From positions 62,001-126,000 of the forward strand of contig NZ_DLHN01000020.1 in assembly GCF_002483235.1 (NCBI RefSeq): a DNA stretch of 64,000 nt, given 5' to 3'. A program made the translations under genes and the position numbers. The DNA is from Pedobacter glucosidilyticus. Its GTDB lineage: Bacteria; Bacteroidota; Bacteroidia; Sphingobacteriales; Sphingobacteriaceae. This document shows positions 8,205 to 18,106 of the stretch, one piece after another; within the stretch, counting starts at the first letter, position 1; the number at the start of each line of letters is the position of its first letter. The notes beneath the pieces were generated by a model that searched no databases, was not told the DNA's origin, and saw nothing but the letters and a program-made list of their open reading frames with translations.

Positions 8205-10778
8205 TTATTCTTTAATGATACGAAGCGTCTCAAACTGTTTTGTACTACCAGATAGCTTAATGATGTAAACACCTGTCTTTAATAAAGATACATTGGTGCT
8301 TAAAGTACCATCATAAACCGTTTTGCTTTCTTTCTTTACTAATCTTCCCTGTAAATCAAATATCTCTAAAGTGATAAGTTCATGAGATATAGGAAGGGAG
8401 ATAAAGAGCGTTTCTTTAACAGGATTAGGGTACACATTTATTTTATCTGCAGTAGATTTTTGCTCTAAAAAATTTAAACTGTTTGTAGGTGTAAATGAAG
8501 ATGTTGAACCAGAAGAACAGGTAGTTACAATTTCTATAAAGGGCTTGTTAGTAGCAGATTCACGAGTGTTAAAACCCAGTACAGCGCCTGATGATGATTG
8601 TGCTACCACCATATAAGACCTGGTTTTAAAACCTCCGTCAAGTATGGCTTTAATATCATCTGTTATATCCCAATCATAATATTGATTAACAGCGCTTATA
8701 GTTGTTGAAGCTACAAGATCTGCACTTGTAGGAGGGAGAGCCTTAACCTTAGCATGAGCATTATCATAAGTTACACTAGATTGATACCAGCTATCAGAAG
8801 GTATTTTATACAGAGAAACGGTTACCGTAGAACTAAAGTTTGTGGCACTATCGCAATAAAGTTTAAGTTTAGCAGTACTAATTTGTGATGATGTAATAGC
8901 TCCGTCTAAAGTGAAGCCCACAAGAGCTCTTCTTCTAAAACTTTCATCAGAAGATTCTTTAGCAAACATGAGCGTTTGCGATCCATAATTGGTGTCTTTA
9001 TATGCTGTTCCTGCTCTTACAAAAGCATCTTTAGCGATAACAGTTTTTTGTGCTATACATTCATTATAAGCGCCTCTATGAGGTCTGGTGCTAGTACTTA
9101 CCGGATTATTGTAAAAGTCTCTTAAGCCATTATCACTGATAATACAACCTGTATATAAAACTGGCGAGTAGGAATTACTTATTTTATAGGCATCTAACTG
9201 GTTTCCAAATGAGGGAGTTCCATTACTGTTTGCAGTACCAATAACATTGATAAGATTGCCTGCTGTACCAGGGCTTTGTAAGTACGCGTTCCCTGTTGTA
9301 TTGGTATTTACACCGGTACCTTCTCCATACATTCCGGTTGGAGACATTGGTGCGCTACCGCTAGGGAAATTTTCAAAATGATTGTATTCCCATATAGCAC
9401 TATCAGTACTACGTTTTACTATACCTCCTTGGCTATTGTAAAATATATTATTGGAAAATGTGGAAGTATTAGCAGCGAAGTTTGATATAGCAATCTTGGT
9501 AGCATCATTTGTATAAACATCATCATCAATAAAGATGGTATTGTTGTAAATTTTAGCAGTGGCGGGTACTGTAGTGCCACCAGAACTGGTTGGGTTTACA
9601 ACTTCGCCATACTCAGAAAAATGGAATATCCGGTTTACCGCATTGCTTCTTCCGTCTCTTTGGCTTATGTTATATCTCACAATGCTATTGGTTGAAGAAC
9701 GAATAAATAATACAAAGCCACCCAAATTATCGTGAGAATAATTGTATTGAAAAATGGTGTTTTTTGCAGAAAGATCTGCATCTAAAGCAAAACCATCTTT
9801 TGATACAGCTTGTGTATTATAAATTTCATTAAACTGAAATACTGCATCGTTTGTGCTTCTACACCATAAGGCTACACCGTGTCCAACAAGGTCTTCATCT
9901 GCATAATGGTTATTAACGGCTCTGTTATTTTCAATCAATGGCGAATTTGCATATCTAACAATTAAGCCGTTACCTGCACAGTTTTGAATAATATTTTTTC
10001 TAATGATTAAGCCATCTATAGGATAATTACTTCTATCAAAACTAGTATAATCTCTGAAAACAGTTGAAACGCTGGTCATAATACCTTCTCTTGCTGCACT
10101 ATCTATGGTACATTCTTCTATAATGATATTATTGAATCTTGCAGTAACATCTGTTTCTCCATCACTTGGGGCTCTGTAAATAAAAATACTAATACCAGCA
10201 GTAAGTTTACCTCCAGCCCAGTCTTCTTTATTTAATTTACCACCTATGTTTTTAACAATTACTCCTTTTATGAGAATGTTTTTTACAGTATCGGGTGTGG
10301 CATCATCTACCACAACAATTTTAATTCCCTGCCTTACACCTCCGTCTGTTTCTGTTGTCTTTGCAGGATTAGTAACTTCGAGGTTTTGTACCGTCCAATA
10401 GGATTGATTTTTTAGAAGAAGAGCAGCGCCGGTATGATTTGCATCTGTTAAACTCGCATCTTTAATTCCATTACCGTTAATAATAGGTAATGCTCCAGTT
10501 CCATAAGCATCAATAACAATTGGATTTGCCGCCGTTCCACTTCCTTTAGGGTATAATTGTCCTGTCCAGGCTTGCCCTCTTTTAAAAAATATTTTATCTC
10601 CCGGTTGAAATGTAAATGAGTTAACTTTAGCAAGTGTTTTCCATGCCGTTGTTATGGATGTACCCAATGCAGTATCGCTGCCATCTGTATCTACATAATA
10701 ATTTGTAGCATAAAGTTTAGAGCTTAATGCAAGTAGTATTAGACAAGTAATACTTTTAATCAGTTTGTTAGTTTTCAT
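8205..10778 (-). CDS. T9SS-secreted right-handed beta-helix protein with DNRLRE domain
   Basis: This 857-residue protein has a signal peptide (LILLALSSKLYA), then a beta-helix start typical of secreted carbohydrate-active proteins (NYYVDTDGSDTALGTS, PGDKIFFKRGQAW). Helix coils cover about residues 50-590, with repeated N-rich turns such as ENNRAVNNHY and FQYNYSHDN. Residues about 595-765 form a DNRLRE domain (KDAFVRAGTAYKDTNYGS). The last 80 are a type A sorting domain ending in LRIIKE. Beta-helix proteins of this kind include lyases and hydrolases of acidic polysaccharides, but no family-defining catalytic triad could be named. It lies 65 bases behind susD1 and is probably the third gene of that operon. 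Confidence 0.8.
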   Translation of the reverse strand: MKTNKLIKSITCLILLALSSKLYATNYYVDTDGSDTALGTSITTAWKTLAKVNSFTFQPGDKIFFKRGQAWTGQLYPKGSGTAANPIVIDAYGTGALPIINGNGIKDASLTDANHTGAALLLKNQSYWTVQNLEVTNPAKTTETDGGVRQGIKIVVVDDATPDTVKNILIKGVIVKNIGGKLNKEDWAGGKLTAGISIFIYRAPSDGETDVTARFNNIIIEECTIDSAAREGIMTSVSTVFRDYTSFDRSNYPIDGLIIRKNIIQNCAGNGLIVRYANSPLIENNRAVNNHYADEDLVGHGVALWCRSTNDAVFQFNEIYNTQAVSKDGFALDADLSAKNTIFQYNYSHDNLGGFVLFIRSSTNSIVRYNISQRDGRSNAVNRIFHFSEYGEVVNPTSSGGTTVPATAKIYNNTIFIDDDVYTNDATKIAISNFAANTSTFSNNIFYNSQGGIVKRSTDSAIWEYNHFENFPSGSAPMSPTGMYGEGTGVNTNTTGNAYLQSPGTAGNLINVIGTANSNGTPSFGNQLDAYKISNSYSPVLYTGCIISDNGLRDFYNNPVSTSTRPHRGAYNECIAQKTVIAKDAFVRAGTAYKDTNYGSQTLMFAKESSDESFRRRALVGFTLDGAITSSQISTAKLKLYCDSATNFSSTVTVSLYKIPSDSWYQSSVTYDNAHAKVKALPPTSADLVASTTISAVNQYYDWDITDDIKAILDGGFKTRSYMVVAQSSSGAVLGFNTRESATNKPFIEIVTTCSSGSTSSFTPTNSLNFLEQKSTADKINVYPNPVKETLFISLPISHELITLEIFDLQGRLVKKESKTVYDGTLSTNVSLLKTGVYIIKLSGSTKQFETLRIIKE

Positions 10779-10843
10779 AAAATTTGGTTTTTTAGTTTTT
10801 TTAAGATTGCTTTTAGCAAGCCTAAATAAGTTTTAGGGTTAAA

Positions 10844-12385
10844 TTATTGCCATTCTGTATGTTGGATGAGGGCTTTATTAGCTTCAATCTCTCTTAGTGG
10901 TATTGGGAAAAGAGCGTGTTTTACACCAATCAGTAATCTGTTTTCTAATGCAGGAACAGCTACTTTATCAACAGCCATATATTTTGTAACAGCTTCCTGC
11001 TCATAAATATTCCATCTTTTAAGATCAAAAAACCTAAGTCCTTCAAAAGCAGTTTCTACCCTTCTTTCATGACGGATAATTTCTATCAGTTTGCTTTGAC
11101 TTAAGCCTGTACCTTCTACAGCTTGTACTGTAGGCATGGTAGCTCTGGTTCTAACCTGGTTTACTAGGCCAACTACTTCAGCTTCTGTATAAATACCGCT
11201 TTCTACTAAGGCTTCTGCTCTGGTTAATAAAACTTCTGGGTAACGTATCACATAAAAGTCTTGTCCCGAATCAAAATTTCTGGTAGATGTTTCTTCGGTA
11301 AATTTTCTAACTCTGTAATTTGTTGGAAGTAAATTGGTAGCCGTAATACTTGCCCCTCTAAAAGTGGAAGTATTGGTAACTAAAGTAGCATCAAAACGAG
11401 GGTCTCTATTCAGTAATTCATTGCTAGGTACATATAGGGTTGAGGTACTTTTGGGTTTTCCATCTCTAAAATAAAAGTCATTTGCCAGATTGGGTAAAGC
11501 TACATAGCCGTTTGGAGGGGCGGGGGCAAAGTATCCTGCAAAAGCAGAGCCTACACCTAAACTTGGACCTGCATAAGCCACTCTAAAAATAATTTCACCA
11601 CTATTTTCACCAGCCAATTTAAATAAATTACCATAAGGTGTATTTAGATTATACTTATTGAGATCTATTACTTGCTTTGCAGTAATAGCAGCTTCCGTAA
11701 AGTTTCTGATGTATAAATATTCTCTTGCAAGTAAAGATAAGGCAGCACCTCTGTCTACTCTGGCCAATTGTATAGCATTTAAAGGCAAAACTGTTCCAGA
11801 ACTTATTTCTCTTAGTTCATTTACAATGAAGTTATGTAGTTCTTGATTGGTATTTTTAGGGACTTGTGCTTCTGCTAATGTCTGAGATTTTGTAATGAGA
11901 GGAGCATCCCGGTAGGTCATAGCTAGAATTTGATAAGCTAAAGCCCTAAGAAATCTTACTTCGGCTTTCATTGTAGTTCTGGTTGTCTCAAGAACTGTAG
12001 TAACCCTATCGGCATTATCCAAAAAGTCATTACAACGGGCAATTAAACGATAGCACCCTGTCCATAGGTTACTTACATAAGTGTCTTGCGGAGTATGGTC
12101 TCCGCGAGCAACCGAAGCGCCATTAATGAAATTTGAGTTAGCATAGCTATTATCTGTAATGATATCTAATCTGATGACACCACCTGTGGTATAGTCTGTT
12201 CCGCCATTATACAATTGTGCATTTTGTAATGCTGCATAACAACCTGTTAAGCCTCTGTCTAAATCTGCAGATGTTTTCCAGAAAGTTTCTTTAGACAAAG
12301 CATTAGGATTAACTTCATTTAAAAAGTCTTTAGAACAGCTATTTAGTGTTATGATAGTGGTGATAAGGAAAATAATCTTTTTCAT
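10844..12385 (-). CDS. susD: SusD-like glycan-binding lipoprotein (pair 1)
   Basis: This 513-residue outer-surface lipoprotein captures oligosaccharides and acts as a lid on its SusC partner. It has a lipobox in ITLNSCSKDF, an early FWKTSADLDRGLTGCYAAL segment, the TPR-like RFLRALAYQILAMTYRDAPLI, and the RagB/SusD end pattern with IIRHERRVETAFEGLRFFDLKRWN. The ATG at 12385 is preferred to one eight codons earlier because it begins the signal peptide and leaves a 10-base gap after susC1 instead of an overlap. Confidence 0.93.
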   Translation of the reverse strand: MKKIIFLITTIITLNSCSKDFLNEVNPNALSKETFWKTSADLDRGLTGCYAALQNAQLYNGGTDYTTGGVIRLDIITDNSYANSNFINGASVARGDHTPQDTYVSNLWTGCYRLIARCNDFLDNADRVTTVLETTRTTMKAEVRFLRALAYQILAMTYRDAPLITKSQTLAEAQVPKNTNQELHNFIVNELREISSGTVLPLNAIQLARVDRGAALSLLAREYLYIRNFTEAAITAKQVIDLNKYNLNTPYGNLFKLAGENSGEIIFRVAYAGPSLGVGSAFAGYFAPAPPNGYVALPNLANDFYFRDGKPKSTSTLYVPSNELLNRDPRFDATLVTNTSTFRGASITATNLLPTNYRVRKFTEETSTRNFDSGQDFYVIRYPEVLLTRAEALVESGIYTEAEVVGLVNQVRTRATMPTVQAVEGTGLSQSKLIEIIRHERRVETAFEGLRFFDLKRWNIYEQEAVTKYMAVDKVAVPALENRLLIGVKHALFPIPLREIEANKALIQHTEWQ

Positions 12386-12395
12386 GTTTTTAGAT

Positions 12396-15300
12396 TTAAA
12401 ATGTTGCACTTAGACCCAAAGCGATATTTTTTGTATTGAGATAACCCAGATTTCTATCATCTGTAGCATCCTTTTCTACATCAAAATTTTTAATATTTGT
12501 CCAGGTATAAGGGTTAACTGCACTAGCATAAATTCTAATTCTAGACATTTTTAACTTAGCTATGATGTGCTTTGGAATAGTATAGCCAAGCTCTATATTT
12601 TTTAATCGTAAATAAGATGCGTCTCTAAATCCGTAAGAATCGGATGCACCATAAGTAGAGTATAAATCATTATTAGCATTGTTCCCAAATCTTGGTAAGA
12701 CACCATCTGTATTGCTTAGCGTGAATCTATCTGTCCATACGTTAAGTTTTTGTTGCCTTACACCAATACTTGATAAATCAGTATATCTTCTGTTAACACC
12801 TTCTATACCTTGTAGAAAAATATTAAGATCAAAACCTTTATAAGAGCCTCCCAGATTAAAACCATAACTTAACTTAGGAAAAGGATTACCAATAATGGTT
12901 CTATCATCAATAGTAATTCTATTATCGCCGTTTAAATCTCTATATCGGATATCACCTATCCTTAAAGGAATACTACCAAAACCTGCTGGGGCGGCTGCAA
13001 GTTCTTCTGCAGTACGAATAATACCTTCTGCTATATATCCATAATAAGAATCTATAGGCGAGCCAGGTACCAGAATGGTATTACCATTAATAACCCTATC
13101 CTGAGAAGCTAAGCTTACTACTTTATTTTTGATGATAGAGCCATTAATGCCTACTTGATATTTGAAATCACCAATACTGTGGTTATGAATAAGATTGAGT
13201 TCTATTCCCCTGTTATTAACGGCAGCCGAATTTTGAGGTGGTGCACCTAATCCTCCTAAAGTGTTAGGAATAGGTGTTGTAAATAAAATATTGGTCGCAT
13301 CTTTATTGAAATAATCTGCTGTTAGGGCTAACTTTCCTCTGAAAAACTCAGCGTCAATACCCATATTCGACATGGTAGTAGTTTCCCATTTTATAGCTGC
13401 ATTAGCCAAACTGGTTACCGCTACACCTGGGCTTAAAGTACCATTAAAAACATAATTTTGGTTTAGATTGTAATTTTGAACAAAAGCGTAGTTACCAATT
13501 TGTTGATTACCTAAAGTACCATAACTAGCTCTTATTTTTAATAAACTTATGTATTTATTGTCTTTTAGAAAAGACTCTTCTGATACTACCCAGCCAGCAG
13601 AAATTGAGGGAAATAAGGGATATTGTTGAGACTGTGGTAACCTGGAAGAACCATCTATACGGGCATTTAGTTCAACAAAGTATTTATTGTCATAATTGTA
13701 ATTAACCCTGCCTAAAAAAGATTGTAAAGCAACTGCATTTGTGCTTCCCGTATTGGTAGGTTGTTCTGTACTGGCACCAATAACTCTTATATCATTACTA
13801 GGAAGGTTTACAACGGAAGCACTAAAATTTTCAGTCTTATCATATTGTACAGTATGACCAATTAAAACCTTAACATCATGTTTTCCTATTCTTTTATTAT
13901 AGCGTAAAAGATTTTCATTTACGTAGTTGGTAAAAGTTTCATTGGCATTTGTTAAACTATTAGGAGTTCTGGCAACAATGATGTTTCTATCGGGACCATA
14001 ACTGTCCAAACTAGGGTTAAACCTTACTGATTTGGAGTTTAAGTAAATGACCGCTAAACTGGAAGTAAAACTAAAATCTTTCAAAAATTTGGCTTCTACA
14101 AAAGCTTTTCCATCTAATCTATACTCGTCTGTATCAAATTGTTGTTCATAAAGAAATCTTAATGGATTTTTAATTTGAAATAAGGAAGTACCATCTGTAT
14201 AACCATATTCTCTGAAGCTATAACGGGCAGGAACAGTTGGTCTTGTAAAAGCACTTAACACCCTGTTGATACCATTGTCTCCAGCATCATTTCCATCAGC
14301 AGCGGCAATGGGTTCTTTAATTTTTTGCTTTAAACCTCTTAGATTAAGCCCAAAACTTATAGCTTTAGAAACTTGATGATCTAAGTTAGCTCTAAGCTGT
14401 ATTCTATCTGCACCTGTATTTACTAAAGCCCCTTCCTGTTTCTGGTATTCTGTAGAGATCAAATATTTACTAAAGTCACTTCCTCCAGACAAAGAGATAT
14501 AATGATTTTGCATGGGTGCAGTTTGATAGATTTCATCAAACCAATCTGTATTAGCAAAACGATCTGGGTCTGTCTGATCTTTAATTTTCTGAATCATTTC
14601 TGGTGTAAATTCTGGAGCTGCACCTGTCTCAGTTAAAAAATCATTGTAAGTATTGGCCCATGTAAAAGCATCCATATAATCTGGTTTTATTAAAGGCTTT
14701 TGCCAGGATACGGTTTCTCTAATTTGAACTTTGGGCTTGCCATTTTCACCCCTCTTGGTAGTTACCAGGATGACACCATTGGCTGCTCTAACACCATAAA
14801 TAGAGGCAGAAGCCGCATCTTTTAAAACAGAAATACTTTGTATATCGTCTGGTGAAAGGTCTCCTAATGATGCAACATCAGTGGGTACACCGTCTATCAC
14901 CACTAAAGGGTTGTTATTATTAAGCGTACCAACACCTCTTATTCTTATTTGGGGGTCGTTTTTACCAGGTTGATTGTTAAAAGAGCTAATGGTTACGCCC
15001 GGTAATCTACCTTGTAAGGCAGTAGCAGCATTTGCAATAGGTAATCCTTGTATATCATCCATGTTTACAGATGCTACAGCGCCTGTAAGATTAGCTTTCT
15101 TTTGTGAACCATAACCCACAACAATCACCTGATTGAGTTGAGTAGCATCTGGTTTTAAACTTATATTTATAAAATCCTGATTTTTTATACTTAAGGTCTG
15201 GCTTTCATAACTTAAGAAAGTAATTTTAATGATGGCTTCTGAAGAAGATAGGATAAGTGTAAACTCGCCATTTTCATTAGTTGTTGTTCCGTTACTAGTA

Positions 15301-15458
15301 CCTGTTTCCAAAATACTTGCACCTGGTACAGGTTGATTAGCTTCATCGCTAACCTTTCCCTTTAAAATTTTTCTGGTTTGGGCATGGGTAGTTAAGGATG
15401 CTAAAAACAAAAATAGAATCCAGACCAAAGGTCCTTTTAGTAAGTAGTAATATTTCAT
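12396..15458 (-). CDS. susC: SusC-like TonB-dependent transporter (pair 1)
   Basis: This 1020-residue outer-membrane importer has a signal peptide ending in THAQ. It then has a carboxypeptidase-regulatory-like domain (LKGKVSDEANQPVPGAS), the conserved VIVVGYGSQKK segment before the plug, a plug with ALQGRLPGVTI and IRIRGVGTLNNNNPLVVIDG, and a 22-strand barrel ending in an aromatic residue (GLSATF). There is no N-terminal STN domain, so anti-sigma signalling through FecR is not expected. Its operon runs into susD1 and the beta-helix gene. A 503-base divergent region upstream separates it from block B. Confidence 0.95.
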   Translation of the reverse strand: MKYYYLLKGPLVWILFLFLASLTTHAQTRKILKGKVSDEANQPVPGASILETGTSNGTTTNENGEFTLILSSSEAIIKITFLSYESQTLSIKNQDFINISLKPDATQLNQVIVVGYGSQKKANLTGAVASVNMDDIQGLPIANAATALQGRLPGVTISSFNNQPGKNDPQIRIRGVGTLNNNNPLVVIDGVPTDVASLGDLSPDDIQSISVLKDAASASIYGVRAANGVILVTTKRGENGKPKVQIRETVSWQKPLIKPDYMDAFTWANTYNDFLTETGAAPEFTPEMIQKIKDQTDPDRFANTDWFDEIYQTAPMQNHYISLSGGSDFSKYLISTEYQKQEGALVNTGADRIQLRANLDHQVSKAISFGLNLRGLKQKIKEPIAAADGNDAGDNGINRVLSAFTRPTVPARYSFREYGYTDGTSLFQIKNPLRFLYEQQFDTDEYRLDGKAFVEAKFLKDFSFTSSLAVIYLNSKSVRFNPSLDSYGPDRNIIVARTPNSLTNANETFTNYVNENLLRYNKRIGKHDVKVLIGHTVQYDKTENFSASVVNLPSNDIRVIGASTEQPTNTGSTNAVALQSFLGRVNYNYDNKYFVELNARIDGSSRLPQSQQYPLFPSISAGWVVSEESFLKDNKYISLLKIRASYGTLGNQQIGNYAFVQNYNLNQNYVFNGTLSPGVAVTSLANAAIKWETTTMSNMGIDAEFFRGKLALTADYFNKDATNILFTTPIPNTLGGLGAPPQNSAAVNNRGIELNLIHNHSIGDFKYQVGINGSIIKNKVVSLASQDRVINGNTILVPGSPIDSYYGYIAEGIIRTAEELAAAPAGFGSIPLRIGDIRYRDLNGDNRITIDDRTIIGNPFPKLSYGFNLGGSYKGFDLNIFLQGIEGVNRRYTDLSSIGVRQQKLNVWTDRFTLSNTDGVLPRFGNNANNDLYSTYGASDSYGFRDASYLRLKNIELGYTIPKHIIAKLKMSRIRIYASAVNPYTWTNIKNFDVEKDATDDRNLGYLNTKNIALGLSATF

Positions 15459-15961
15459 ATTGTTAGGTTTAATATTTAATGAAAGGTTAAAAGGATGGGG
15501 TTTACCATTCTAAAAAGTAAAGCACACAGCGCTTGCATGTTAAGTCATTTTTTTATGGTTTTAATAAACAACTGGGAGTTGTATAATTGGTTAATTTGTA
15601 TCTAGAAAGAATTGTTAATTTTCTAAATCACAAATACTAAGCTCGTCTGATTTTCTGGAAGTAAAGACAGTCATTTATTTCATACAAGCATGTCTGTTAG
15701 TCCAGCTTCTGTTTTAACATTCAACATCAGTGTTGTTTGATTTTAAGACAAACTCAAACGCCTAGTTGTCATCATCATCTTAACTATACCTGATAACAGT
15801 TATTTAGACTTTGCTTTTGTATCAATTAGCATGGTGAATTGCAATGATTGACTCTTACCAATTGTGATGAAAGAAACGATTATTGTGAAGCTGAATTATT
15901 CCTGTATTTAAGAGGAAATAGAAAGGCTTACAACCAAAAAACAAACCTTAAATAATTCATA
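15459..15961. promoter_or_regulatory. Divergent regulatory region between susC1 and block B
   Basis: No gene was found in these 503 AT-rich bases. They must hold the promoters of susC1 (minus) and of the small module protein (plus). On the minus strand at 15698-15679 a 20-base segment matches 15 positions of the candidate operator at 27517 (shared CATGCTTGT and TGAA), but the second CATG half-site 22 bases on is missing. Confidence 0.55.
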
Positions 15962-16654
15962 ATGACTAAATCTTTTCTTGTAGGGGCATTAGCTTTATTC
16001 AGCAATTTTACGCTTTATGCTCAATCAGACCTCAATCCTCAAAAAGTTCCTTATCAACAAAATTTTAATGCCTTAGATGGTGTTTCAAAAGAATATCCGG
16101 CAGGCTGGCAAGGTTGGAAAATATCTAGTTCTACACCATCAAATGTCGGTAGGTTAGCACCCGGGTTAACAAATGTCCCTTTAACAGTTTCAGCTTCTGC
16201 AGCCAATGTTTATCCAGGTGTTTATGATTTTGATGGTAAAATTGGTTTAGCTAGTAATTATAATAACGATAACAGTATTATTCTCTCCCTTAATACAACA
16301 GGAGTACCAGCCAATAAAGTTTTAAAACTTTCTTTCGATGCCATGGTGATGAGAAATCTTTACGATGGAACAACTAATGATTTTGTACAAGGTTTAGCGC
16401 TGATGTATAGAGTTGATACGGTAGGAACATACAAAATGATTAGCAATGATTTCATTGATAATTCTGGAGCACCCATCAATACCTCAAAAACAACAACAGG
16501 AGTAAATTTAAAGAAAGTGTCTTTTGATTTACCTCAGACAATCAATGGTAAACCAATTGTACAAATTAGATGGGTGATACGCTCCGTTTCAGGTACACCT
16601 CCAGCAGGTAGAGACAGACCAAATTTTGCTATAGATAATGTTCGTGTAGAATAA
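15962..16654 (+). CDS. Secreted single-module protein, uncharacterised galactan-locus module
   Basis: This 230-residue protein has a signal peptide (ALALFSNFTLYAQ) followed by one ~205-residue module and nothing else. Module landmarks are QQNFNALDG, EYPAGWQGW, SFDAMVMRNLYDG, PIVQIRWVIRSVSG and RPNFAIDNVRVE. The next gene and the N terminus of the GH50-like protein at 19342 carry the same module. The jelly-roll-like strand pattern and conserved aromatic residues suggest a beta-sandwich, possibly carbohydrate-binding, which is an inference. Unlike its relatives it has no sorting domain, so it may remain periplasmic or be released. I do not recognise a named family. Confidence 0.75.
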   Translation: MTKSFLVGALALFSNFTLYAQSDLNPQKVPYQQNFNALDGVSKEYPAGWQGWKISSSTPSNVGRLAPGLTNVPLTVSASAANVYPGVYDFDGKIGLASNYNNDNSIILSLNTTGVPANKVLKLSFDAMVMRNLYDGTTNDFVQGLALMYRVDTVGTYKMISNDFIDNSGAPINTSKTTTGVNLKKVSFDLPQTINGKPIVQIRWVIRSVSGTPPAGRDRPNFAIDNVRVE

Positions 16655-16669
16655 TTAAAAATAAATTTT

Positions 16670-17914
16670 ATGAAAAAATCAATACTTTACATTTTATTAC
16701 TAACAGGTTCTGGTTTAATGGCTCAAACCAATCCTACACCCGTAAGTATTCCTTACCCTGCTGCTTATTCACAAAATTTTGATGCCTTAGATGGTACAGT
16801 AACAACCTATCCAGCGGGTTTTCAGGGAGGGCAGGTTTCTACTTCTGCTCCCAGTTTTTCTGGCAGATTAAACCCTGCTACAGCAGATGTAACTTTAAGA
16901 GCAAACGGAACTGCAGCAACAACAGGGTTTGTTTGGGATGGTACCGGTAAAATAGGGTTCAATAGCGATGCTGGTGCGGATAGATGTATCATGTTGGCTT
17001 TAAATACTTCAACAGTTCCTGTTACAGAGCAAATTAATGTAGCATTTGACGCTTTAGTGATGCGGAATCTTTATGATGGTGTCTCTAACAATTTTGTTGC
17101 TGGTTTGGCCTTTATGTACAGAGTGGGTACCACAGGAAATTTTACCTTAGTAAATAATAATTTTATTACCAATGAAAATGCAGCACAAAATACCTCTAAT
17201 ACTAGTACTACACCGGTTAGAACAGTAAATGCCTCTTTCAATTTACCCTTAGCTTGTAGTGGTCAACCTGTTGTACAAATCAGGTGGATTATGAGAGAAG
17301 TATCTGGAAATGCTGGTAGTGGTAGCTCTAGGCCTAGTTTTGCTATAGATAATATTGTAGCAAGAGGAGTAAGTACAATGCCGGTAAGTTTTGAGTCTTT
17401 AACCAGTAAGCTATCTAACCAAGGTGTTGATTTAACATGGAAAACATTAGCGGAAACCAATAATGATAAATTCGAGATTTGGAGAGCGGGGGAAGATAAA
17501 GACTTTAAAAAAATTGGAGAAGTTAAAGGGAAAGAAAATTCTACACAGGTAAATATATATAGTTTTAAAGATGTTTCACCGTTAAACGGTAGTAATTATT
17601 ATCGATTAAGTCAAACAGATTTTGATGGTACTACTGAAATTTTAGCTATCAATTTTGTGTATAACGGAATATCTAAACTTCAGTCGAGCTTTTTTTATAA
17701 TCATGATGTAATCCATTTAAATATCATGGATAAACCTCTTGAAAAAGTTCAATTTAAAATTCTGGACATCAAAGGAACAAAGCTTTTTGATGAGAACTTT
17801 TATGTAAAAGAAGCGCAGGATATTCAATTAAAAACTCAACTCAATAAGGGAATTTATATCGGCATATTAGAAATAGATCGACAAGTATTTTCAAGAAAAT
17901 TTGTAGTTAACTAG
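16670..17914 (+). CDS. T9SS-secreted protein with the same module plus FN3-like domain
   Basis: This 414-residue protein has a signal peptide ending near GLMAQ and the shared module at about 20-230 (SQNFDALDG, TYPAGFQGG, FDALVMRNLYDG, VVQIRWIMREVSG, RPSFAIDN). A fibronectin-like segment follows at about 235-325 (SFESLTSKLSNQGVDLTWKT, SNYYRLSQTDFDG). The C terminus (LKTQLNKGIYIGILEID, FSRKFVVN) is a diverged T9SS sorting domain. It has no visible active site, so a surface glycan-binding role is the likeliest reading. The gap to the previous gene is 15 bases, implying cotranscription. An inverted-repeat element follows it. Confidence 0.75.
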   Translation: MKKSILYILLLTGSGLMAQTNPTPVSIPYPAAYSQNFDALDGTVTTYPAGFQGGQVSTSAPSFSGRLNPATADVTLRANGTAATTGFVWDGTGKIGFNSDAGADRCIMLALNTSTVPVTEQINVAFDALVMRNLYDGVSNNFVAGLAFMYRVGTTGNFTLVNNNFITNENAAQNTSNTSTTPVRTVNASFNLPLACSGQPVVQIRWIMREVSGNAGSGSSRPSFAIDNIVARGVSTMPVSFESLTSKLSNQGVDLTWKTLAETNNDKFEIWRAGEDKDFKKIGEVKGKENSTQVNIYSFKDVSPLNGSNYYRLSQTDFDGTTEILAINFVYNGISKLQSSFFYNHDVIHLNIMDKPLEKVQFKILDIKGTKLFDENFYVKEAQDIQLKTQLNKGIYIGILEIDRQVFSRKFVVN

Positions 17915-17938
17915 TATTCAGTTTCATCAAACCATGAT

Positions 17939-18067
17939 GAGGTTGTCTTGAATTGTCTAATGTCAGGATATAAGAATGCAGCGTCTTTTATCCTGACTTA
18001 TCAGATACATGTATACTTGCTTTAGGCATACAATCTACATAACAAATATGATGTCTAAGACAGCCTC
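17939..18067. repeat. Inverted-repeat element, copy 2
   Basis: The left end is GAGGTTGTCTTGAATTG and the right end ATGATGTCTAAGACAGCCTC, the latter nearly identical to the right end of the copy at 23054-23172. An inner TGTCAGGATA/TATCCTGACT pair adds a second stem. It is about 129 bases long and lies between the module genes and the MFS gene. Confidence 0.65.
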
Positions 18068-18106
18068 TCTATTAAAAATTAATATAGCTTCAGAATAGCA
18101 TTATAC

